The position numbers and the translations under genes are program-made. A stretch of DNA of 64,000 nt from NCBI GenBank assembly GCA_009760855.2, contig WPIO01000067.1:805501-869500 (forward strand), in the 5' to 3' direction. This stretch comes from Cristatella mucedo (lineage: Eukaryota > Bryozoa > Phylactolaemata > Cristatellidae). Of the stretch, positions 27,801 to 39,800 are shown piece by piece (the first letter of the stretch is position 1; every line of letters begins with the position of its first letter). The notes beneath the pieces were generated by a model. It was not told the DNA's origin. It saw only the letters and a list, made by a program, of their open reading frames with translations, and searched no databases.

Positions 27801-30800
27801 GGCTATGCAGCACTAGGTACGAGAATTTCACTGCTCTAGCACTTGTAGACCTGTCGGTTTTCATCGAAGCCAGAGATCGTGATGTCTTACTTCAACGATT
27901 AAGACCGTGGAGTAGTCTAGCAGACTTGATAGCTCGATTGAAATCGTTCCTCACTGATCGTGCTCAATCCGCATCTTTTGTAGGTATAGTCTGCATTACA
28001 AGATCACCTACCAGTTGAATCCCTCTACGGTTCATTTTCGGTCCATTGACCTCTTTCATTCATACTGAACCTCAGAGAAACCTGACTAACGGTCTACGAA
28101 TTACGTGTACTTTATACAAACAATACTGAATAGTATTTGGGATAAACAATTTCAGAATCCGTGGCAGCAACTGATAAAGTGATCGCTTGCTTTGCTGACA
28201 GTAAACCATGGTGTCGGTAGACAATGCTGGAAAGTGCAGGCGATAAAACGGAACTATTGCTAACGACACTCGCAATGCATATGAATGATTTAGAAAGCTC
28301 GTCTCTTGTAACAGGCGACTTTGCAGCTTGAAAATTGTCACATCCTCGCCATTTAGGGTCACACATCTAAAAACGTTTACATTTTGATAGCTTCTCTCAA
28401 CGGAATCTTGGTTTAGATAAGCTTTACCTCAAGTTGCAATCAAAGATTCATAACTTTTTTCGATGTTGCTCTGCTAAAGATTTAACTTTATCCTTAGTTC
28501 TGACTCGGCTTTACTAATGCAATTTCCTTTGGCTGAGCTAGAGAAAAGCGACCGGAACGTTGCCTCTGGATATATACACGACAGTACAGCTGGCTTGCTA
28601 ATGCCAAGGTTTGGTCTTGTATGTTGTTTTCAAAAGAAATTTGGATCGCTGGCTGTCGATCGATAGCTACATACTGGGGATGGCAGACGGGCATACGAGG
28701 CCATCCACGGCCTGGCTCCTTCTCGTCTTGTCAAACTGTGCCACCTCTTGCAGCCACTCCGTTCCCGGTTCCGGTCGTGTATGGAAAATATATTCACTGT
28801 CCTATTCCTCCACTTGAAGGCTGTTGGTGACAGAATGTTGTGCTCTGGGGGTCGTCGACTCCTGGATTTCCCTCTCACGATTCTAATGCAATGACGCCTA
28901 CGTTAGTGCTGCCTATTACGGCACGACCTTTCCATACTTCCTGAGCTGCTACTTTCGTGTTGCTCACTACCCTAGCTGCTCACCTGACTCGGCTAGGCTT
29001 TCAAATTCCTTTCCGTTGCGTGAGATAAAGTAAGTTGGCTACCGAACGCTACCGAAAGAAGCTTAGGGTTTGAGTGGGCTATATGAACCTCGCCTGCTTT
29101 ACATCGCCATAGTCTTCGTAGATTTTAAGATTTGCAGACAGAGTTCCATCTTCGTTTAGTGCAGCAACACTGCCATCGATCCTTCGAAAGGACTACTTCA
29201 AATTCTGACCTACATACTTACCTTCAACTTAAAAGTGAGCAGAGCATTTATTGAGTTTGCATTATAATTACGTCTGTTTCAAGCTTCTTCCAAATTACTC
29301 GTTTATAACTTAATCAATTTTCACTAAGTAAGTAAGTAAGAGTAGCAAGAGCTACCCCGAGTTGCTGCATCATGCGGTCTTAGTCTATCTAGTCAATTAA
29401 ATGAGTTTGTTTTTACGATCTACTATGTGCCCCGTCTTTCAAAGGTCTTTAGAACGCCTCACTTAAAATTAAAATGTCACTTGTATTATGAGCTCGTGTC
29501 GTCTTGCATGCCGAAAGTTCTCAGGGTTTATTCGTGCTTTGCAGGCTGGTTGTCACATGTATGTTTACGCATTTAATCTCAATACTGCTTCGGTGCTAGA
29601 GTGAAAACCTTTTCTAATAGCTCCTCACTTACTTTAGTTGGCCGCCGTCGACGACGGCATAGGCCGGCAAGGGAGCCTTCTGAGAGCCCTTGGCCCTGTA
29701 CCATGTATAGGTGCACGCTGGACCACAATTCGCTTGGCAAACGAGGATGAGCTCTCCACCAATTGCGACGCCACCACTACCACCAGCACCGTTGGGGGAA
29801 GTCACTTTTGCCGAGTTTGGAGCGTAGCTGCCTACAAGTGCATCGAAATCGTCACTCGGTCGCTTTACTATCACATGGATTGTACAACGACTGGAACTTT
29901 GATTGTTTCAGGAACATAAAGCAGCCCCATTAAATCGGTTCATGCAGAGGCACATCTCTTAACATGTCAACCAGCTGCTAGAGGCTTTAGTATTCGTGAC
30001 GGAACGTAACAGGGGAAACCGTCGAAATGCCAAGCAGCACGAGCAGGCTCGTTCCAGCAAGTTACCTTTTACATCAACAGCGACGTTGACCGTCCCAGAC
30101 GATGAGCCGTCCTGGTTCGTAGCAGTGCACGTGTAAGTTCCAGAATCTTGAGCCTGAACTGAGGTTAGCCTACAAGCGGCATCTCAGAGGTGCATGATGA
30201 GCTCAAGTTTGATGATGACAGCTTTTCAAGTGTACAAGATCGGACCTGACGGCACCCAAGCCGATTCGACGGCGAATGTGCTAAAAGTCAGTAGCCAGTC
30301 CCTAAGTGTAGTTGCCAAAACAAATGACGTATGATACACTAATTGTCTTTCATTTTTTTTACATTGCAGACTACTGCACTGATGTAGAACTACATAACAA
30401 GAGGCAGATGCTGTTTTATATAGATACTCAAGTAATTGATCCCTTTCGAATGATGAAATCATTTTAAACTGTTAAAAACGAAACGTTCTAACATGGGTTT
30501 AAGGATACCAAACGCACAGAGTAGTGACGTATTATTGAAAGCTATGATGCTGCACTGATTGAGATATTATAAAATTGCCAAAGTATGTCACCTGCCCGGA
30601 TCAAATATAGGTTTACTGAAATTTGAAGACCTTAATGTATACTCGACTCTGTGCTTACCTGAAATGACATTTGCTGATACTGCTTCAACAGACAGTGGGC
30701 AAGTTCAGCGAAAGCGACTCGACGAGGCACAAATTATTTTCCCTAGAAATAGTTGGCAATGAGAAATAACAAGCCCCCTTTCACGACAGCTACTCTCCTC

Positions 30801-33800
30801 GGTTCATCACCCACCAACCCAGCCTTGGCAAGATTCGCTGCTTGAAGACTGAGAACTAAAATCAGCTACAATCATCTAGTACATTTTGCAAAACCGTGTT
30901 CATAGCCGAACATCCGTTTCTATCAAATAACATACGACCATATTTTCTGATTCATGTTATTAACTCTCAGCAGCAGAACATATTTGGCTATCCTACAATG
31001 GGGCAGCCACACTACGAATTACTTCATGGAATTGCCTCTTACCATCTGTCCCACTAACTCTGCACGTAGATGCAACTACTTCTCTTTATATCTCACATTT
31101 TTCTCAAGCTGCTTTCGACATTTCGAACACTTACGTCAACTTTTTGCCGTTTGTGACAGCAGTGGTTGGTAACGGGAGCTGCTGACCGCCTAAGACTCTG
31201 CTCCATTTGATGTTCGGGTTCGGAACGCCATCAGCATCGCAAATTAGATCGACCGTTCCACCAACATGAACGCCGTCTTTTCCGAAATCGTCACTGACGG
31301 CCGTAACTTTCACTGAAGATGGTGCGTAGTGGTCTAAATCAAGTAGAGCAGATGTTTCTTGAAGCACGTTGGATTGAATGATTCGTGGAATTGGCACGAA
31401 TACTTTAACACTCATTTTCAGCAATACATGCTGAGCAGATTGACTTATCATGGCTGTGGTCGAACTGTTGGCATATCTTTCAAATGAATATCAGTGCCTT
31501 GCCATGTCACGCAAAGTAATGCATGAACTACCTGCCCACTAAGCTAGATCGTTATCCCTAGATAATGCTATGGCATACATTAGAAAGATATTTCAGAGCT
31601 GGGCGAACTGGAAGAGACTTCCCCGCACAGGCAAGGATGCAACATCGTGTAACACTCACCGAGCACGTTAATACTGATCTGGCTTGACGAAATAGGTCCG
31701 AAGCCATCGACGACTGCTTGACATGTGTAGACGCCTGAGTTAGCTGAAGTTATTCCTTTGAGGCTGCAACATTTCATCCACACCATTACAGGAACACACT
31801 CGCACATAAGCTTTAGTCTGAATCACCTGCTGCCAGAGGAGTTAGCAGGTAAAATGCCTGACCGTCGCCAAAGGATGAGCTATGAAGTAGCATATGCCTT
31901 GCTATATAAAGAAAACTACAAAGCCTTAACGTTGGCTGAGTTGTGCCTCTTTGTAGGCTGAACTTAAGTTGTAATAAAGGAATCCGTTATCCATTCCGAC
32001 TGACAGGTAAAGACGAAAAGTGTCAGGCTTCCATGACAAATCGATTCAACGTCTTGACTGGGAAACGTCGTGCCTGAATTTAAAGTTGGCTCAAAGCTTC
32101 CGAGTGCGATAGAGCGATCGGCGTCTAAGTGGCCCTATTTTGAGTTAGGCGATATTTACCGACAACGTGTGCCACATTCATTGGAAAAAACATTTCGAAT
32201 GCATACGCTTGACGACCAGCAGCCTGTCAATATCATTAGGAGGCATTTTTAGCGAACTCACTTGAGCACAGCAGTGCCTGGCGAAGAAACACTGGGAAGT
32301 AGCTGTCCATCCTTTGTCCACACCAGCTGAAGGCTTGAGTCACCGATGGCACGACCAGTGATCGACAAGTCAGTTCCAGGTAGGAAGGAGTTGGCGTCCC
32401 CATTTAAAGGTCGCACCCCACTTGCGACCACTTCGACCTTCAATGGCGACCAGTTGATGGGTCTGCTTCCACCTGAGAGGATGTTCAAGGTGTTACCAAC
32501 AGCGACAAGCTCCATGAAGCAAACTTCCCAAGATATTTTCTCATTAAATATTTGTAACCTATCAACACTACGTATCGAACGGCTGATGAGCCGCACTCTT
32601 CGTTGATTATTATCTCTGTAGGCTGATAAGATCATCTGATGATATTTAAAGAAGTAACGAACAGATTGCACTGTACCACAGCTCAAAAATCAACGGGTGA
32701 CGGAGTCAGAATGCACATGCACATGTCTGCCAATTTTCGTCGGGACCGAAATAATTGTACAATTGCAAGCACTAATTTGTACGCCTGCTTTCACAAAGCA
32801 GCAAAGTGTTACTGATGCGCCTGTGCTTAAAGAACGTGCATAATGTCAGCCAGATCTCAAGCACTCGCTGCATTCAACTGTACATAGAGAATGCAATCGA
32901 CAAGTCCTGCATGCTAGGGAAGAGATCCCTAATTGCGAAGCCCTTGACCGGGAAACGGACGATGCCACTGTAGTCAGCACAGATGGCAAAGGCAAATCGT
33001 CGGCTTCCCATGCATGTTGGGTGCAGTGTCAAGCTTGGAAATGAGCAAATGCACTTGCCTTTTGGGTCACTGACGACGCTGACAGCAGTAGACACCGAAC
33101 CGTACCGATTCTGAGCAGTACACAAGTACGTTCCAATGTCACCTGCCTTGACTGATGGTATCCTACAAAGGAATGTTCAGGTGTGCATGCTGAGTCAGAT
33201 CGGGTTTCACTTAAATTCTCGAGATAAAGGACTGCACTTTGAAACTTTGATCATTCTTGTAATCAGTGTCCGTCGTGTCAGCTATGGATTGACACAGCCG
33301 ACAGCGAACTAACTTCAGCCGTAGCCATTGGAAGCGATAGTATGTCTTCCAGCACAATTCTATTGCAATAACTTTCTGTATGCAGCTTTTGCGTTCTGAA
33401 AGGTTCAACTAGAAAACTATCGATAGCAGGCAATCTGGAAAGAATGAAACTGACTTCAGATATACGTCTGTGCTACCTTAATTACGGGTTTAAAATGATG
33501 GCTAAACTGGAACATCGTCCTTTCATTGGAAGCGACATGAAACTGTTACTCCGGCACTAGACATCTATGAAGATTGCGAATAAACTAACCATGACAGGCT
33601 ATGCAGCACTAGGTACGAGAATTTCACTGCTCTAGCACTTGTAGACCTGTCGGTTTTCATCGAAGCCAGAGATCGTGATGTCTTACTTCAATGATTAAGA
33701 CCGTGGAGTAGTCTAGCAGACTTGATAGCTCGATTGAAATCGTTCCTCACTGATCGTGCTCAATCCGCATCTTTTGTAGGTATAGTCTGCATTACAAGAT

Positions 33801-36800
33801 CACCTACCAGTTGAATCCCTCTACGGTTCATTTTCGGTCCATTGACCTCTTTCATTCATACTGAACCTCAGAGAAACCTGACTAACGGTCTACGAATTAC
33901 GTGTCACTTTATACAAACAATACTGAATAGTATTTGGATAAACAATTTCAGAATCCGTGGCAGCAACTGATAAAGTGATCGCTTGCTTTGCTGACAGTAA
34001 ACCATGGTGTCGGTAGACAATGCTGGAAAGTGCAGGCGATAAAACGGAACTATTGCTAACGACACTCGCAATGCATATGAATGATTTAGAAAGCTCGTCT
34101 CTTGTAACAGGCGACTTTGCAGCTTGAAAATTGTCACATCCTCGCCATTTAGGGTCACACATCTAAAAAAACGTTTACATTTTGATAGCTTCTCTCAACG
34201 GAATCTTGGTTTAGATAAGCTTTACCTCAAGTTGCAATCAAAGATTCATAACTTTTTTCGATGTTGCTCTGCTAAAGATTTAACTTTATCCTTAGTTCTG
34301 ACTCGGCTTTACTAATGCAATTTCCTTTGGGCTGAGCTAGAGAAAAGCGACCGGAACGTTGCCTCTGGATATATACACGACAGTACAGCTGGCTTGCTAA
34401 TGCCAAGGTTTGGTCTTGTATGTTGTTTTCAAAAGAAATTTGGATCGCTGGCTGTCGATCGATAGCTACATACTGGGGATGGCAGACGGGCATACGAGGC
34501 CATCCACGGCCTGGCTCCTTCTCGTCTTGTCAAACTGTGCCACCTCTTGCAGCCACTCCGTTCCCGGTTCCGGTCGTGTATGGAAAATATATTCACTGTC
34601 CTATTCCTCCACTTGAAGGCTGTTGGTGACAGAATGTTGTGCTCTGGGGGTCGTCGACTCCTGGATTTCCCTCTCACGATTCTAATGCAATGACGCCTAC
34701 GTTAGTGCTGCCTATTACGGCACGACCTTTCCATACTTCCTGAGCTGCTACTTTCGTGTTGCTCACTACCCTAGCTGCTCACCTGACTCGGCTAGGCTTT
34801 CAAATTCCTTTCCGTTGCGTGAGATAAAGTAAGTTGGCTACCGAACGCTACCGAAAGAAGCTTAGGGTTTGAGTGGGCTATATGAACCTCTCCTGCTTTA
34901 CATCGCCATAGTCTTCGTAGATTTTAAGATTTGCAGACAGAGTTCCATCTTCGTTTAGTGCAGCAACACTGCCATCGATCCTTCGAAAGGACTACTTCAA
35001 ATTCTGACCTACATACTTACCTTCAAATTAAAAGTGAGCAGAGCATTTACTGAGTTTGCATTATAATTACGTCTGTTTCAAGCTTCTTCCAAATTACTCG
35101 TTTATAACTTAATCAATTTTCACTAAGTAAGTAAGTAAGAGTAGCAAGAGCTACCCCGAGTTGCTGCATCATGCGGTCTTAGTCTATCTAGTCAATTAAA
35201 TGAGTTTGTTTTTACGATCTACTATGTGCCCCGTCTTTCAAAGGTCTTTAGAACGCCTCACTTAAAATTAAAATGTCACTTGTATTATGAGCTCGTGTCG
35301 TCTTGCATGCCGAAAGTTTTCACGGTTTATTCGTGCTTTGCAGGCTGGTTGTCACATGTATGTTTACGCATTTAATCTCAATACTGCTTCGGTGCTAGAG
35401 TGGAAACCTTTTCTAATAGCTCCTCACTTACTTTAGTTGGCCGCCGTCGACGACGGCATAGGCCGGCAAGGGAGCCTTCTGAGAGCCCTTGGCGCTGTAC
35501 CATGTATAGGTGCACGCTGGACCACAATTTGCTTGGCAAACGAGGATGAGCTCTCCACCAATTGCGACGCCACCACTACCACCTGCACCGTTGGGGGAAG
35601 TCACTTTTGCCGAGTTTGGAGCGTAGCTGCCTACAAGTGCATCGAAATCGTCACTCGGTCGCTTTACTATCACATGGATTGTACAACGACTGGAACTTTG
35701 ATTGTTTCAGGCACATAAAGCAGCCCCATTAAATCGGTTCATGCAGAGGCACATCTCTTAACATGTCAACCAGCTGCTAGAGGCTTTAGTATTCGTGACG
35801 GAACGTAACAGGGGAAACCGTCGAAATGCCAAGCAGCACGAGCAGGCTCGTTCCAGCAAGTTACCTTTTACATCAACAGCGACGTTGACCGTCCCAGACG
35901 ATGAGCCGTCCTGGTTCGTAGCAGTGCACGTGTAAGTTCCAGAATCTTGAGCCTGAACTGAGGTTAGCCTACAAGCGGCATCTCAGAGGTGCATGATGAG
36001 CTCAAGTTTGATGATGACAGCTTTTCAAGTGTACAAGATCGGACCTGACGGCACCCAAGCCGATTCGACGGCGAATGTGCTAAAAGTCAGTAGACAGTCC
36101 CTAAGTGTAGTTGCCAAAATAAATGACGTATGATACACTAATTGTCTTTCATTTTTTTACATTGCAGACTACTGCACTGATGTAGAACTACATAACAAGA
36201 GGCAGATGCTGTTTTATATAGATACTCAAGTAATTGATCCCTTTCGAATGATAAAATCATTTTAAACTGTTAAAAACGAAACGTTCTAACATGGGTTTAA
36301 GGATACCAAACGGCACAGAGTAGTGACGTATTATTGAAAGCTATGATGCTGCACTGATTGAGATATTATAAAATTGCCAAAGTATGTCACCTGCCCGGAT
36401 CAAATATAGGTTTACTGAAATTTGAAGACCTTAATGTATACTCGACTCTGTGCTTACCTGAAATGACATTTGCTGATACTGCTTCAACAAACAGTGGGCA
36501 AGTTCAGCGAAAGCGACTCGACGAGGCACAAATTATTTTCCCTAGAAATAGTTGGCAATGAGAAATAACAAGCCCCCTTTCACGACAGCTACTCTCCTCG
36601 GTTCATCACCCACCAACCCAGCCTTGGCAAGATTCGCTGCTTGAAGACTGAGAACTAAAATCAGCTACAATCATCTAGTACATTTTGCAAAACCGTGTTC
36701 ATAGCCGAACATCCGTTTCTATCAAATAACATACGACCATATTTTCTGATTCATGTTATTAACTCTCAGCAGCAGAACATATTTGGCTATCCTACAATGG

Positions 36801-39800
36801 GGCAGCCACACTACGAATTACTTCATGGAATTGCCTCTTACCATCTGTCCCACTAACTCTGCACGTAGATGCAACTACTTCTCTTTATATCTCACATTTT
36901 TCTCAAGCTGCTTTCGACATTTCGAACACTTACGTCAACTTTTTGCCGTTTGCGACAGCAGTGGTTGGTAACGGGAGCTGCTGACCGCCTAAGACTCTGC
37001 TCCATTTGATGTTCGGGTTCGGAACGCCATCAGCATCGCAAATTAGATCGACCGTTCCACCAACATGAACGCCGTCTTTTCCGAAATCGTCACTGACGGC
37101 CGTAACTTTCACTGAAGATGGTGCGTAGTGGTCTAAATCAAGTAGAGCAGATGTTTCTTGAAGCACGTTGGATTGAATGATTCGTGGAATTGGCACGAAT
37201 ACTTTAACACTCATTTTCAGCAATACATGCTGAGCAGATTGACTTATCATGGCTGTGGTCGAACTGTTGGCATATCTTTCAAATGAATATCAGTGCCTTG
37301 CCATGTCAAGCAAAGCAATGCATGAACTACCTGCCCACTAAGCTAGATCGTTATCCCTAGATAATGCTATGGCATACATTAGAAAGATATTTCAGAGCTG
37401 GGCGAACTGGAAGAGACTTCCCCGCACAGGCAAGGATGCAACATCGTGTAACACTCACCGAGCACGTTAATACTGATCTGGCTTGACGAAATAGGTCCGA
37501 AGCCATCGACGACTGCTTGACATGTGTAGACACCTGAGTTAGCTGAAGTTATTCCTTTGAGGCTGCAACATTTCATCCACACCATTACAGGAACACACTC
37601 GCACATAAGCTTTAGTCTGAATCACCTGCTGCCAGAGGAGTTAGCAGGTAAAATGCCTGACCGTCGCCAAAGGATGAGCTATGAAGTAGCATATGCCTTG
37701 CTATATAAAGAAAACTACAAAGCCTTAACGTTGGCTGAGTTGTGCCTCTTTGTAGGCTGAACTTAAGTTGTAATAAAGGAATCCGTTATTCATTCCGACT
37801 GACAGGTAAAGACGAAAAGTGTCAGGCTTCCATGACAAATCGATTCAACGTCTTGACTGGGAAACGTCGTGCCTGAATTTAAAGTTGGCTCAAAGCTTCC
37901 GAGTGCGATAGAGCGATCGGCGTCTAAGTGGCCCTATTTTGAGTTAGGCGATATTTACCGATAACGTGTGCCACATTCATTGGAAAAACATTTCGAATGC
38001 ATACGCTTGACGACCAGCAGCCTGTCAATATCATTAGGAGGCATTTTTAGCGAACTCACTTGAGCACAGCAGTGCCTGGCGAAGAAACACTGGGAAGTAG
38101 CTGTCCATCCTTTGTCCACACCAGCTGAAGGCTTGAGTCACCGATGGCACGACCAGTGATCGACAAGTCAGTTCCAGGTAGGAAGGAGTTGGCGTCCCCA
38201 TTTAAAGGTCGCACCCCACTTGCGACCACTTCGACCTTCAATGGCGACCAGTTGATGGGTCTGCTTCCACCTGAGAGGATGTTCAAGGTGTTACCAACAG
38301 CGACAAGCTCCATGAAGCAAACTTCCCAAGATATTTTCTCATTAAATATTTGTAACCTATCAACACTACGTATCGAACGGCTGATGAGCCGCACTCTTCG
38401 TTGATTATTATCTCTGTAGGCTGATAAGATCATCTGATGATATTTAAAGAAGTAACGAACAGATTGCACTGTACCACAGCTCAAAAATCAACGGGTGACG
38501 GAGTCAGAATGCACATGCACATGTCTGCCAATTTTCGTCGGGACCGAAATAATTGTACAATTGCAAGCACTAATTTGTACGCCTGCTTTCACAAAGCAGC
38601 AAAGTGTTACTGATGCGCCTGTGCTTAAAGAACGTGCATAATGTCAGCCAGATCTCAAGCACTCGCTGCATTCAACTGTACATAGAGAATGCGATCGACA
38701 AGTCCTGCATGCTAGGGAAGAGATCCCTAATTGCGATGCCCTTGACCGGGAAACGGACGATGCCACTGTAGTCAGCACAGATGGCAAAGGCAAATCGTCG
38801 GCTTCCCATGCATGTTGGGTGCAGTGTCAAGCTTGGAAATGAGCAAATGCACTTGCCTTTTGGGTCACTGACGACGCTGACAGCAGTAGACACCGAACCG
38901 TACCGATTCTGAGCAGTACACAAGTACGTTCCAATGTCACCTGCCTTGACTGATGGTATCCTACAAAGGAATGTTCAGGTGTGCATGCTGGTTGGAAGCG
39001 ATAGTATGTCTTCCAGCACAATTCTATTGCAATAACTTTCTGTATGCAGCTTTTGCGTTCTGAAAGGTTCAACTAGAAAACTATCGATAGCAGGCAATCT
39101 GGAAAGAATGAAACTGACTTCAGATATACGTCTGTGCTACCTTAATTACGGTTTAAAATGATGGCTAAACTGGAACATCGTCCTTTCATTGGAAGCGACA
39201 TGAAACTGTTACTCCGGCACTAGACATCTATGAAGATTGCCAAAAAACTAACCATGACAGGCTATGCAGCACTAGGTACGAGAATTTCACTGCTCTAGCA
39301 CTTGTAGACCTGTCGGTTTTCATCGAAGCCAGAGATCGTGATGTCTTACTTCAATGATTAAGACCGTGGATTAGTCTAGCAGACTTGATAGCTCGATTGA
39401 AATCGTTCCTCACTGATCGTGCTCAATCCGCATCTTTTGTAGGTATAGTCTGCATTACAAGATCACCTACCAGTTGAATCCCTCTACGGTTCATTTTCGG
39501 TCCATTGACCTCTTTCATTCATACTGAACCTCAGAGAAACCTGACTAACGGTCTACGAATTACGTGTCACTTTATACAAACAATACTGAATAGTATTTGG
39601 ATAAACAATTTCAGAATCCGTGGCAGCAACTGATAAAGTGATCGCTTGCTTTGCTGACAGTAAACCATGGTGTCGGTAGACAATGCTGGAAAGTGCAGGC
39701 GATAAAACGGAACTATTGCTAACGACACTCGCAATGCATATGAATGATTTAGAAAGCTCGTCTCTTGTAACAGGCGACTTTGCAGCTTGAAAATTGTCAC

